From Kuschelorhynchus macadamiae (taxonomy: Eukaryota > Arthropoda > Insecta > Coleoptera > Curculionidae), in assembly GCA_030620095.1 (NCBI GenBank), contig JAUTXW010005217.1:310001-374000 (forward strand): a DNA stretch of 64,000 bases, written 5' to 3'. Shown in pieces: positions 46,802 to 58,591 of the stretch. Position numbers and translations under genes: made by a program. The notes beneath the pieces are model-generated. The model searched no databases, was not told the DNA's origin, and was given only the letters and a program-made list of their open reading frames with translations. Numbering within the stretch: position 1 is the first letter of the stretch; each line of letters opens with the position of its first letter.

Positions 46802-48393
46802 CCGGCTGTTTCACAACTTATCCACGAAATTTTAACCAAATTGGACTGTTACGAAAGAAGTTGATTTCTCAAAAAAAAAATTTAATAAAAGTCGTACAGA
46901 AATCGAGATAATAAAATAATACAGTTTTACCAGTTCACTTACTTATAAAAGCTGTTCAAAATTGTTTCCATTGGCTTCAATGCAAGCTTGGGCACGTCTG
47001 ATCCAATTTCGGCGCACTAACTGAAATACACCTCCTTCCTGCTGTGCTTGAAGTCTGTAATTATCGGCAGCCACTGTGATTCGGTCACGCAGATCTTCAA
47101 TATTCTGAAGTGGGGTACGGTATACCTCGTTTTTCAAGTATCCCCATAAAAAGAAGTTCAGAGGATTTAGATCGGGAGACCGTGGAGGCCATGCAATTGG
47201 TCCACCCCTACCGATCCAGCGCATCTGCTGTACCTCATTCAAAGAATTACGAACTTCTAAACGAAAATGCGGAGGTGCCCCATCGTGCAAAAACCACATC
47301 CTTGCTCGGACCGCCAATGGCATATCTTCAAGAAGGACCGGCAAATCATTCCGAAGAAATTCCAAATACTGGTGACCATCCATCCGATCTGGCAGTATGA
47401 ACGGTCCAATTAGACGTTCATCGACAATACCGGCCCACATGTTTAAAGAAAAACGATGTTGGAAGTTTGTCTGAACTATTGCGTGAGGATTTTCAAAGGA
47501 CCATACCATTACAAGTAAAAATTGATTCATCGCTGGTGAAAATATCAGCTATAAAACGGGCATTTCGAGCATTTTCTTGCAACAACCCTCACAAAATCTT
47601 ATTCTGAGGGGGTAATCTGTGGGTAGCAACGCCTGGACTGTCTGGACGTGATAAGGGTATAGTTGGGCTTCATGTAATATGTGCTACGCAGTCGTATGTG
47701 AGACTTCTGGTACCTGTTGGGCTAACCTCCTTGTCCTTATTCCTGGAATTTATTCCACAATATGCAAAATTTCTTCTTCGGCGTTTAAAACGCGTTGTGG
47801 GCGAACCCGCCCCCATCCACCCCACGTCTGGGGCTCAAATCTCCACTAGCACGTGCACGTAAAACAATTGAAGTAAACGTTTGTGGATGTGGTATGTGCC
47901 TATTCGGAAATCGGTTTGCATACAAACGAGAAGCCGCTTGCGAATTTTGCCCTGCTTCTCCGTACGCTAAAACAATATCCACTAACTCCTCATTACTGTA
48001 CACATGTGCCATTTTTAATAAATATCGAAAAACATAAACTCGCAAAATACTTTTTTTAAATTCACAAAAATCGACCGTTGTTCATTCAGATCACTCACGA
48101 TACAGATTAAACATTATTTACACATTCTTATCAATATGAAAAAATAAAAAATTCCCGGTATTTTGTTTTCTTTAGTGGATTGGTACAACATTTGCTACAA
48201 GAAATTATTAATGAGTGTTGTGATATCGCAACGATGAGCTCAAAATACAGGTATTTATTTTTCATTTTGTTGACACTCAGAATTATAACTTAATTTCTGT
48301 TGGACTTTTATTACATTATTTTTTAGAAATCAATTTCTTTCGTAACAGTGCATATGTGGCTAAAATTTCGTGGATAAGTTGTGAAACACCCTG
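46802..48393 (-). mobile_element. Element H: mariner-like transposon with short inverted ends
   Basis: Inverted ends of about 55-60 bp: left CTGTTTCACAACTTATCCAC (tip worn), right GTGGATAAGTTGTGAAACAC then CCTG. Comparison with element D copy 2 shows that H interrupts D sequence. No long arms and no inner motif seen. About 1.6 kb, minus strand transposase. Confidence 0.9.
46943..48012 (-). pseudogene. Element H transposase; third catalytic Asp replaced by Asn
   Basis: ATG 48012-48010 (MAHVYSNEELVDIVLAYGEA), DUF4817-like HTH (AASRLYANRFPNRHIPHPQT). The frame is lost between about 47785 and 47535, where remnants include FTSDESIFTCNG (first acid). The C-terminal frame 46943-47530 is clean: FSLNMWAGIVDERLIGPF, then the second acid in WFLHDGAPPH, WIGRGGPIAWPPRSPDLNPL, then N in place of the third catalytic D (NPLNFFLWG), ending GNNFEQLL. 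Acid 2 to this Asn is 41 residues, the DD41D spacing. Length is normal (about 350). The Asn alone should abolish strand transfer. Confidence 0.9.
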
Positions 48394-48574
48394 TGTATAC
48401 TTTTAATATATTCTGTCAATTAGTTTTTTATTAAACATTAAAGAAATGGTAAGGTAGTTTGCGCTAAAACATAGTGAGCCATGGTCGAGACAATTGCAAT
48501 GAAGGACGCCTTTTTGACGTTTACCTGTCAGAAGTAATTATTTAATATATTTTTAATATCTAATACGTTGGACG

Positions 48575-48796
48575 ATGGGTTATTCGGAAGAAGAGAAACT
48601 CCACATGATAGAATTATTTTATTTACATGTTAAAAATGCATCGATAGCTCGTAACGAATATCATACACGGTTTCCAGATAGACCAACACCGACTCGTAGC
48701 ATAATATTAAACATCGTTAAACAATTGAATGAAAGAAAAACACTTAAGCGAAAAGTTAGAATAGTGAAAAGAAACAGTACCATAAAAAATCAATAA
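48575..48796 (+). pseudogene. Element D transposase N-terminus, + strand arm copy
   Basis: MGYSEEEKLHMIELFYLHVK, then NASIARNEYHTRFPDRPTPT and KQLNERKTLKRKVRIV: the first HTH region only. The same stretch occurs inverted at 49741-49812 and as a + copy at 58592-58812. It is best read as part of a long inverted arm that extends into the coding region. Confidence 0.8.
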
Positions 48797-48949
48797 TATA
48801 AAGTAGGTATTTACCTACTTATTATTATTTAATAATATTACCTTAAAGAACTAAGTTTTGATTTTCTTTATATAAGGAGGATATATAATAAAAACTTATT
48901 TCTTTAAGGTAATATTATTATTTACCTACTTATTTACCTAGTTAGGTTT

Positions 48950-49812
48950 ATAATGCATTTCTGAATATTTCTTCTAAATTTTCTGTGTATGGATGCGTAG
49001 ATAAAATGAGGTGATTTGGTGTTTAAATCGTCGATTGTTTGGACTATATTTTGCTTTAAAGCTTGGACGGTTCTTGGCCTATTGAGTATATCTTGCTTTT
49101 CAGATAACCCCACAAAAATATGTCCAACGGAAAGACATCGGGACTGTTTGCTGTCATTTAAAAAATTGGCGACCGGCTGAACATTATGAGGAAAGGCACC
49201 ATCTTGTTGCCATATCAAATTAAAATATGAATTAACCGTTGTTCTAAATGACCCTCGATTTCGTTTTCTCCTGATACCTTACGGTTAAATTTCCATTTAA
49301 AAATATAGGTCCAATAACATGATTGTCCACACCAAACATGTAGAGATCTTCTTACCTAAATTTTGACCGCCTGAAGAGCTCGCGGGTTTTCTTTTGGCCA
49401 AAAATGCTTGTTTTTCCGGTTAGACATGCCTCAAATGTTGCCTCGTCAGTGAAAATTATGTTTGACAGACTTAGTTGGTTCATCATAACACGTATTTCTA
49501 TTTCTTGGCAGAAGTGTAATTGGTCTATTTTATTTTGATCGGTTAATTCTTGAGGAGGTAAAAACTTATATGGCTTATATTTATAATGTTTTAGAACTGA
49601 GTGGATTTAATGCCATGATTTCTTAAAAAAAGTGGCTGCATCGGGAATTGAGCGCTCAGGATTTTATAAAACAAGAATAAATAAGATAAATAAATTATTT
49701 TAATACAAAAGTTTTAAACTTACCTTTAAAATATAATAAAATATTTAAATCTTCTTCAATGTTTCTTTCCACTATTCTAACTTTTCGCTTAAGTGTTTTT
49801 CTTTCATTCAAT
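48950..49812 (-). pseudogene. Element D transposase remnant, minus strand
   Basis: Minus strand from 49812 (KQLNERKTLKRKVRIVERN) with many stops. Recognisable pieces: an IMALNP..LSSKTL segment, HFWPKENPRA, HVIGPIFLNGNL, the second acid in IWQQDGAFPHNVQPVANFL, and the tail VQALKQNIVQTIDDLN...RNIQKCI. The third-acid segment (SPDL..LD) is shortened and out of frame. It lacks its own start, since element C replaces the right end. Confidence 0.72.
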
Positions 49813-49814
49813 TG

Positions 49815-51125
49815 TTTAGCAATCTTACTGCATAAGAATTCGAATCACTCCAAAAATGGGATTTGTGTCTAATGAAAAGGCCATTTTTAGTAAATTTTCC
49901 TTCATCGATCCAAATTATATTGTCCAAAAATCTACTCTTTTTGGCAAATCAGTATCTTTTAGATGTTGAACCAATGATATTAAATAAGGTTGGAAGTTAT
50001 GTTTTAACAGAATCCTATGCACTGAGTTCCTCGAGATTCCTAATTGTCTTACCATATTTCTTAGGGATGTCATTGGATATGCTGCAAAATATCCCAGAAT
50101 TGCAGTCACGACATTTTCATAATCAACAATGGGCTTCCTCTTATTAATTTTTACCTTGACGTTTCTAAAATTTTTATAGTTTTCCAACATTTGTTTAACG
50201 CTGTTCGGTGACGGTTTCTGTTTATCTGGATATCTATCAGCAAATATCTGGCATGTTCTTATTAAAACTCTGTTAGATGCCCCATAGATAATAAACAAAT
50301 TCAAATTATCCTCGTGTGTGTAATTTAATCGCCCCGGCATGATTATTAGTTTAATAATTATTATAATTGCTATAATAAATAAATAATATTTTAGTAGGTA
50401 ATTGTCAAACGACAATAAATATTACGTTTCTATAGTAATCAATTGGTTTTGTTCTCGCCAGGCCGCCCTATCATGGACAACTAACAAGAAAACTTAGAAG
50501 CCGTCTCTCATTACTAGAATAAAATGTTAAAACGTCAATTACTCAAAAATTACAAATTTTTGGAATAAACAACTTTATATAAAGTCACCCTTATTTTAAG
50601 TGTTAAATAAGATAAAATTATAAAAAATGGGGGTTTCCATTTGAAAAAAGTAACTTCGATTTTTTAAAGTATATTTATAATGTCAGTTTTTGATCACCCT
50701 ATATTTATTTATTATAAAAATATCAGCACAGGCCACTAAAGTGGATCCTTTTGGACAAGAAAGGCACCCGCAAATAAATAATAGAGACTTCGATAAGCAG
50801 ATATTTATAGTTATGTCTAGACCTGCAAACGTCATTTTTTACATAAAATTCAAAATATCTCAAAAACAGTTCAACTTAGGTATAGGATATTATACATGAA
50901 ATATACCTAGAATTTTTCGAGGAATCCAAAAATTCGATAATATACTGGATGTTCTATTTAAAATAAGAAAGTTGACGTCTACTTTCGGTATAACCGGAAG
51001 TGCCGCCATCTTGAAAATATTTTGCGCGAATTGCCCCCATTGGCTTTAGTTAGCTGCCAAAATTACAAATTTTTCCAAAGCCCACTTTTTGAGAAATCGA
51101 TCGCCGTAGTTCGTCGTGGGACACC

Positions 51126-51128
<3 letters not shown>
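49815..51128 (-). mobile_element. Element C: right half of a family-A element, fused to element D
   Basis: Ends GTCGTGGGACACCCTG at 51128, followed by TA. Its sequence follows the right half of element B closely. The inner motif (CTGGATGTTCTATTTAA) begins at 50945, giving a 184-bp terminal block, with the palindrome ACTTTCGGT-ACCGGAAGT at 50981-51001. The left half is missing and joins element D at about 49815. Confidence 0.9.
49818..50340 (-). pseudogene. Element C transposase, N-terminal part
   Basis: ATG 50340-50338, MPGRLNYTHEDNLNLFIIYG. Open without stop through both HTH domains (CQIFADRYPDKQKPS; RNMVRQLGISRNSVHRILLK) to DLPKRVDFWTI. A deletion there shifts the frame; the first-acid region (IWIDEGKF, a D is kept) and WSDSNSYAV follow up to the junction with element D. 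The longest undamaged N-terminal domain of family A in this window. Confidence 0.87.
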
Positions 51129-51202
<74 letters not shown>

Positions 51203-51236
51203 GAAATATATATATATATATCTTTTGTGGTTTTCA

Positions 51237-51327
<91 letters not shown>
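51129..51327. repeat. (TA)n microsatellite at the right end of element C
   Basis: Two TA tracts separated by about 40 bp (TTAGGAAA...TTTTGTGGTTTTCAAG). The tract begins with the TA target site of element C. Confidence 0.95.
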
Positions 51328-51328
<1 letters not shown>

Positions 51329-52197
51329 AAAAACCAAAATAATTGTTTTTTATTAAGGAGGCTTTGATTACGCATGGCGGCCATAATGAAACAAAAGAAT
51401 GCCGCATGTCAACAATCATTTTGTGTTCCTGAATAGTACTTGTTATCATTTTCTCATTGTGCCGAGTATTTACAAAGTTTATTTGAGTTTCTTATACTAC
51501 TTAAAATGGAGGGTAATTATCGAAGAGAATTTGGATATGATAGAACTTTATTTTAAAGCAAATGTACACAAGCAGCTGCGGACCGACATCAACCAAGCCA
51601 AAGGCATTTATTTCTAATTGTAAACTTGTTCGGAACGATGTTTCAGATTTTAAGATATTATACTAACAGTGAATCTAAAATGTAACTGAACTCTCATAAG
51701 CAAAATCCACACATTTTGACATTTCTGTTATTTCCGGTTTGTTCGGAAGTGACGTCACCTTTGTTATCTTAAATGGGACACCCTGTATTTATTAATTAAT
51801 TTTGTTTCGTTGTTTAATTCTGAACATATTTTTATAACATACTTGTACCTTTATCTTTAACCGTTTTTGAGATAATTGAGATTAAATAAAAAATTGGAAG
51901 GAAAGATGGCACTAATTAAATGGCAATTTTTTCGCTTTAAAATAAAGTTCTATCATTCCAAATTTTCGTTGGAATAATTACCCTCCATTTTAGAAACTAC
52001 TGAACATGAAAAGAACAGGTTAACAAAGAGAAAAATTTTGTGGGTTGAAATATTAATATGAGCCAACAAAATAAATGTCATATTATACATTTATTTTATA
52101 CAGGGTGGCTCAAAAATCGTATCATGTTAAACATTTGCTTTTTGCAATAACAATGATTTTTTAAATGGAACACGTCATCCCCGCCAAATTTGGGACA

Positions 52198-52312
<115 letters not shown>

Positions 52313-53071
52313 CTAAGTAATGTTTTCTCTGTAGAATGCTTATTTCAAAAAGTTATAATATTCCTATACCCATCTTCAACTGTATTTATTAATTAATTTT
52401 TTTTGTTTAATTCTGAACATATATACTTGTATTCAGGTTTTTATACTGGAACGTACTAAATATATTAAAATTTGTGAAATTTAGTAGCTGGCTATAATAT
52501 GACAGGTTTTAGCAAAACAAACTATCGTTGACTATCAGAAGAGCAACTTAGTCAACTACAGAATTTTACAAAACGTTTCGAGTTTTGCTTTCGTTATGAT
52601 CAGTTTATGAAAGTAGACATTACTTTATTACCATGTTATCATAAGGTGAATAAAGGGTATTGAAAATTCAGAAGATTTGCGTTAATTAAAAAGGACCTAT
52701 AATTACTCACGCTCTGATATTTTAAATCTGTTTATTATTCATAAAAAATACAATCGAATAGAAGCAAGAACATGTACAACATTTAACTAACAATATCCCT
52801 ATCTACCATCACTAAACGAAAGAAAATTCAGAAAAGTTGAAGTTAATTTAAAATGCTGACGGTTTTAAACAAACAAATTTAGGTTGGTTTAAAAAGAGAA
52901 TGAAAAGGTTAGAGTTAGATACAATATTAACATAAAAACGGGTTTGGCGGCAATAAGTATTACGGACAAAAGCCTTAAAACTAATACGTCCATTAAAACA
53001 ATAACAAAAATAAATATTATTCCAAACACTTTCTTAAACATCAATATGAATAATGATGAAAATAATGTTAC

Positions 53072-54154
53072 TTATCGAAAATGTCCTCCATTTGCCGCTA
53101 AACATTTCAAAATAGATGTTTCAACATGCTGAGTGGTAGCTCTTCTAACTTCTTCACCGTCTAGGTTTCGAAAAGCTACGCGTACCCTATTTATTAAATC
53201 ATCCTTGGAAGTAACTGGCGTTTGATAAATCCTTTCCTTGATGGTGCCCCACAGATAAAAATCTAATGGTGTAAGATCAGGTGACCGAGGTGGCCATAAC
53301 CAAGGACCCATTCGTCTAAACCACCTGTCATCGAATAAGTTATACAACAAAGTTGAAATTTGTTGAGTGCAATGTGCCGGTGCACCATCTAATTGATACC
53401 AGCAGGATGACCTAACGTCAGGGGTTAAAGTATTTAAAAATAGCCCTAAAGTATTGTTAAGAATATCTGAATACTTTTCTGAATTAAAATTTTCATCGTA
53501 GATGCAATACTGAAACTTATTGTCCATTAGTATACAAAAAACATTGAAGCCAAATTTGTCTTGAAATCCTCTTTCCTTTATAAAATGTGGGTTTTCTTTT
53601 GCCCAAAAATGAGAGTTCCTTCTGTTAAAAATTCCTTCACGTGTAAATTTTGACTCGTCCGACCAAATAACTTTTTGTACAAAACTGGGATCTTCCTGCA
53701 TTTTTATTAAAAACATCTCGCAAAACTCAACGCGCTGAATAGCATCTCCCTCTCTTAAAAATTGCGCTGTTTCAAACTTATAATTGTGCATTCCGTTTTT
53801 GTTTAAAATTCTTTCAATAGACGAATAGGAAATTCCCAATTCACTTTCTGCACTGTAAATCGAAGCGTGAGGGTAAGCTTCAACATATCCTAAAACGTTA
53901 ATGGTATTGTCTTCATCTCCAGTAATCGGACTAACCTGAATCCGTTCGGTTTTAATATCGCCATGGTTTTTAAAATTAGCCTCAAATTTTCTAAATTTTC
54001 TTTCGTTTATTGGTGGTAGTTGGGGATATCGTTCGTTAAATGTTCTACATGTTCTTAAAACTATTCGATTACATTCTCCACGAATAATAAACAGATTAAG
54101 AATATCAGAATGTGAATAATTATTTGCCGTTTTTGAAATTAGGAGAAGAAAAGG
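53072..54154 (-). CDS. Element J transposase (DD41D mariner-like), open throughout, no ATG
   Basis: Continuously open on the minus strand for about 360 codons, from after a TGA (54157-54155) to TAA (53074-53072). In order: first HTH (NLFIIRGECNRIVLRTCRTF), linker, second HTH (SELGISYSSIERILNKNG), first acid (VIWSDESKFTREGIFNRRN), HFWAKENPHF, FGFNVFCILMDNKF, second acid (CWYQLDGAPAH), third acid (PPRSPDLTPLDFYLWG), tail KCLAANGGHFR. Acids two and three are 41 residues apart. All three are present and no frameshift is visible, so it is the best preserved transposase here. No in-frame ATG precedes the first HTH. Either the start lies in an upstream exon within the arm or it has been lost. Confidence 0.9.
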   Translation of the reverse strand, partial: PFLLLISKTANNYSHSDILNLFIIRGECNRIVLRTCRTFNERYPQLPPINERKFRKFEANFKNHGDIKTERIQVSPITGDEDNTINVLGYVEAYPHASIYSAESELGISYSSIERILNKNGMHNYKFETAQFLREGDAIQRVEFCEMFLIKMQEDPSFVQKVIWSDESKFTREGIFNRRNSHFWAKENPHFIKERGFQDKFGFNVFCILMDNKFQYCIYDENFNSEKYSDILNNTLGLFLNTLTPDVRSSCWYQLDGAPAHCTQQISTLLYNLFDDRWFRRMGPWLWPPRSPDLTPLDFYLWGTIKERIYQTPVTSKDDLINRVRVAFRNLDGEEVRRATTQHVETSILKCLAANGGHFR

Positions 54155-54835
54155 TCAAAGCTTGTTACTGTTCTGACAGTCAACTGTACTTTTCTTTTTC
54201 CAGAACCTGTCGTATCATGCATAGCCAACTACTAAATTTTACAAATTTTAGGATATTTAGTACGTTCCAGTATAAAAACCTGAATATCTAAAAAACCGTT
54301 GAAGATGGGTATAGTAACATTATAACTTTTTGAAATAAGCATTCTACAGAGAAAACATTACTTAGAAAATATACAGGGTGTTCCATTTGAAAAATCATAG
54401 TTATTGCAAAAAGAAAATGTGTTAACATGATACGATTTTTGAGACACCCTGTATAAAATATTAATATTTCAACCCACCAAATTTTTGTCTCTTTATGTTT
54501 AGTAGTTTCTAAAAAATTGCCATTTAATTAGTGCCATCCTTTCTTTCAATTTTTTATTGTATCTCAATTATCTCAAAAACGGTTAAAGATAAAGGTACAA
54601 GTATGTTATAAAAAAATGTTCAGAATTAAACAACGAAACAAAATTAATTAATAAATACAGAGTGTCCCATTTAAGATAACAAAGGTGACGTCACTTCCGC
54701 TCAAACCGGAAGTAACAGAAATGTCAAAATATTTTGCTTCAAGAGTTCAGTTGACCTCTTATCTCCGTTCCAAATTTGAATTAAATTCAAAGGCTACATG
54801 TGGATTTACGGCTAACGTAACAACGAGTTTGGGGC

Positions 54836-54962
<127 letters not shown>

Positions 54963-55233
54963 TTGCTGGACACTAAAATTTGAAAACATACTCGCTTTGA
55001 CAAGAGGTTCCATGAGAGGTTTCAAATGACCTGAATTGTCATTTAATAAAAATATCGAGGTCATATTTTAAACCGGTTTCAATAAAAATAAAGTGAATAA
55101 TGTCAAAATGTGCACAATTAAAAAAATCATCTTACATATTTTAGCACTTTACAAAATAAAATAATGATAAAAATATTAAGGGTAGTCCAGACTTTTTTCC
55201 TCTTTTAGTTTTTACTATCTATAATTGTTTCAG

Positions 55234-55630
55234 ATGATGAACAAATTCAAAGTGCAAGGCCTGGTGTCCGACCTGATGCCAAACATCAGGCTGATCCAGG
55301 CCTCTGGACACTTCATGTTCAACTACTACGCTGACGACTCTGGATCCATGCACCTTTTAAGATTGGGCTACTGCTGCATGCATTTGTTATTTGTTATGAT
55401 TCAGTACGGGTAAGCCTTAAATATGTTAAGAGTTTTTAAAACAACACGTATTTCTTTAAATCATCTTTATTATTTATTTTATTTTTATATTTTAGTTGCA
55501 TATTTGGAAACTTAGTAGTGGAAAAAGACAATGTCAACGATTTAGCGGCAAATACCGTCACCATCTTATTTTTTACGCACTGTCTGACCAAATTTATCTA
55601 CTTTGCAGTTCGGTCGAAATTATTTTATAG
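55234..55630 (+). CDS. Orco: Odorant receptor co-receptor, first two coding exons (partial gene)
   Basis: Orco is the conserved seven-membrane co-receptor that forms the ligand-gated cation channel with insect odorant receptors in olfactory neuron membranes. Exon 1 (55234-55409) starts MMNKFKVQGLVSDLMPNIRL, with SGHFMFNYY after it and a first hydrophobic helix (CCMHLLFVMIQYG). Exon 2 (55496-55630) has DLAANTVTILFFTHCLTKFI and ends SKLFYR. The splice sites are good: donor GG|GTAAGC, acceptor TATATTTTAG, donor AG|GTAAGG. Both junctions fall in phase 2, so the frame stays open. The ATG is directly preceded by TTGTTTCAG, a likely acceptor, so a 5' UTR intron is probable. No further exon lies in the next 8.3 kb, which is all transposons. 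The exact start and organism are inferred from family knowledge. Confidence 0.93.
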
Positions 55631-55806
55631 GTAAGGATATATTATTTAGTTAACTGCAACGCCCACATCCTGCATAATAAACTTATTATATTAATTTTCT
55701 TTTAATTACAGTGATATACAATATTCACTACTAGCAATAGATAATAATTATTCACTGCAAACTAAGAATAAACACTGTCATAGTTCCTTTTTTAATTTTA
55801 TATGTA

Positions 55807-58206
55807 CAGGGTGTCCGGATTTGGTTGCAAAAGCAGGGTATCTCGCTTATTTTTAAAGATAGAACCTTGCGGTTTTCACGAACCTGAGCTAATTTTTTTG
55901 TGAAACTCATGAAGCCGTAAACAAAATTTTCATAGCCTTCTTCGTTTATGAGATACAGGGCGAAATAGAAAATTTTGCATTTTGGGACCCCCCTCGTATC
56001 TCGGTTATCCTTTAACTTAACGCAAAGGAAAAAATTGCTGCTTATGCAGTTTTTTACGCCACTGGATGCGTAGTGATATTTTTCATTTTAGTTGTTATTT
56101 TTTAAATGGGACACCCTGTATATTTGTCCAGAAATTGATTTGAAAAGTAAGAATATATAATAGTATGGGTCTATTTTAATAAACAACAACAAAAATCCTA
56201 ATTTTTATAATTATCATCACAAATTTTGCTGTAGGCCATGCAAAACAATGCTGCCTTTTATTTAAAGTCGTTAACAATATCTACATCCTAACAATAAATC
56301 AAAATAAATATGTAATTAAATCTATTTATCAAAAGATGTATTGATAATTTCGCACCAAAAAAGTACCACCTACCTAGATTTATGTAACACAAGAACAAAA
56401 CAGTAATAAATTATTATGTAACAAGCCTTTCAGCAAAAATCAACTGTCGTATAAGAACTACAGTAACCAAGGAAATCAAAAGAACTGTTCAAACTGATTT
56501 CCATTTTGTTCTATGCATGCTTCGCACAATTTTCGTATTCGTTTCAGGGAATTAAGCAAAATAACGGGATGTTTTTGTAAATAGCGAAAATTTTCTCTTA
56601 TTGCATTTCCTAAATCTTGAACATTATCATAGTGGTCTTTGTAAATTCCATTTTCCAGATATCCCCATAGAAAGAAATCTAAAATTGACAAATCTGGGGA
56701 CCTAGGGGGTCATCTTATAGGTCCATTTGTTCCGATCGATTGATTGGTAAAATTATTGTCCAAAAATAATCTCGTCATTCCAGAATTGTGTGCAGGAGCA
56801 CCCTCCTGTTGAAAATAAATTTCGTTAATTTGCGCTAGAGAAACATCGTCAAGTAATTCAGGTATAGCTGCCTCTAAAATTTCTATATAGCGATGGGCTG
56901 TTAGATTTCCCTCAAATATATAAAATTTTATATGTGTTCCTAATACGAAGCAGGACACATTTAGACCAAACCTGCCCTGCTGCCTTCTGGAAAATATTTG
57001 GTGTTGATTTTCCTGGGACCAGAATCTACTATTGTGCCTATTGAGTATACCAGAATTACTGAAATGTGCTTCGTCTGACTAAAAAACCTTCCTTTTAAAA
57101 TCTCTAACCATATCGCATCTTTCTCGAAACCAATTGCAGAAGACTACCCGACGCTTTGCATCCCCTGGCTGTAAGTGCTGCACGAGCCTAAATTTGTATG
57201 GGTGGTATTTGTGCTTTTTTGGAATTTCTTGAACTCTAGTTTTTGGAATCCCTATGCTCTTTTTACTGGCCCTACAAGAGTTTGTAGTAGGTAAGCTTCT
57301 GCATTAGCCAAAACCGTAATTTCCTCAGCCTCCCGATTTTCTTTATTATATATTTTCGTACGAGGTTTGATAAATGATCCGTTATTAAGTAAATTCTTTT
57401 TTATCCGATAAAAAGTGGATATATTAGGTTGCCTCTTTTCTGGATATCTAAATAAAAATTAAGCAATAGTATTTCAACATACCTAAAAATTAACTATTTA
57501 CCTGTTAAAATACATCTCAGAAACCGCTTCAACATTTTCATTACTTAATATAAAAGAAGCTAACATCGTACTTTTCATAATGTTCGAAAGTTTGGTTTTC
57601 TTCCATAATAATACAGATATATTTTACACAATAAATAATTACAAAAAACTAAAGCTATATTTTATATACGCGTACAAAATTTGGAAATGTCATTTGCTTT
57701 CAAGAAAACAAAAGAAAACGGCATCGTTTTGCATGGCCTACTGCAAAATTTGGGATGATAATTATAAAAATTAGTATTTTTGTTGTTGTTTATTAAAATA
57801 GACCCAGACTATTATATATTTTTGAGAAGATTTTGAAAGGACAAATCAATTTCTGGACAAATATACAGGGTGTCCCGTTAAAAAAAACACAACTTTGGGT
57901 CATATCTAAAAAATAACAACTCAAATGAAAAATATGACTACGCCACTGGATCCAGCGTAAAAAACTGCATAAGCGGCAATTTTTCCCTTTGCGTTAAGTT
58001 AAAGGATAACCGAGATACGAGGGGGATCCCAAAATGCAAAATTTTCTATTTCGCCCTGTATCTCATAAACGAAGAAGGCTATGAAAATTTTGTTTACGCC
58101 TTCATGAGTTTCACAAAAAATTAGCTCAGGTTCGTGAAAACCGCATGGTTCTATCTTTAAAAATAAGCGAAATATCCTGCTTTTGCAACCAAATCCTGAC
58201 ACCCTG
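55807..58206 (-). mobile_element. Element I: mariner-like transposon in Orco intron 2
   Basis: Ends CAGGGTGTCCGGATTTGG and CCAAATCCTGACACCCTG, TA on the left; the right flank reads TC where it meets element D copy 2. Arms of about 480-500 bp are inverted copies. Inner motifs: TTTTAAATGGGACACCCTG-TA closing at 56118, mirrored from 57866; terminal blocks 312 and 341 bp. Transposase on the minus strand. Confidence 0.93.
56476..57606 (-). pseudogene. Element I transposase, with intron, many lesions
   Basis: ATG 57606-57604 (MEENQTFEHYEKYDV). A one-base shift follows, then ASFILSNENVEAVSEMYFNR. An intron occupies 57501-57448 (GTAAAT...TTTATTTAG, 54 nt), then YPEKRQPNISTFYRIKKNLL. The Arg codon at the junction is split AG|A, exactly as in element G. 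The catalytic part is badly shifted: first-acid remnant near 57080, GNLTAHRYIEILEAAIPELL, then YFQQEGAPAHNSG, where the second acid is Glu rather than Asp. Third acid region SILDFFLWGYLENGIY. C-terminus EACIEQNGNQFEQFF at 56476. Confidence 0.88.
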
Positions 58207-58591
58207 TCCCGTATATTTTTCCATCCACCTAGAGAGTTTATTTGAATAGATACGGAAATGTCGTAAATACAAAAGTTGTTGGGTTTTTTATGAAGATTTA
58301 GAATATTATATCATAAGTGCGAAAATATTACTGGAAATTTCAAATTTTGACTGTATATTAATTAAATCATATTCTTGAAGATCTTTTTTTTTCTAATTTC
58401 AAATATATATACTTCTAATATATTCTGTCAATTAATTTTGGATATATAAGCGTTTAAACATCAAAGAAATGGTAAGGTAATTTGCGCTAAAACATAGTGA
58501 GCCATGGTCAAGACAATTGCAATGCCTTTTTGAGGTTTACCGGTCAGAAATATCTATTTACGAGCATTTTTAATATCTAATACGTTGGACG

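Larger units (their letters stand above)
46567..49814 (-). mobile_element. Element D, copy 1: mariner-like, split by element H, fused to element C
   Basis: The left end CAGGGTTTTCCCGTATAT follows TA. The inner motif TTTAAATGAAACACCCTG-TA closes at 46750, giving a 184-bp block. Element H is inserted at 46802-48393. The left arm reaches far enough to include the first ~70 codons of the transposase in + orientation (48575-48796). The rest of the transposase lies on the minus strand, and its own N-terminus stops at about 49812, where element C begins. Copy 2 is at 58207-64000. Confidence 0.82.

Noticed and set aside
47110..47400. 96-codon + strand open frame
   Set aside because: It is antisense to the clean C-terminal frame of the element H transposase.
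55807..58206. Possible Orco exon 3 within the element I region
   Set aside because: All coding signal here is mariner-like transposase; no Orco-like wording found up to 64000.
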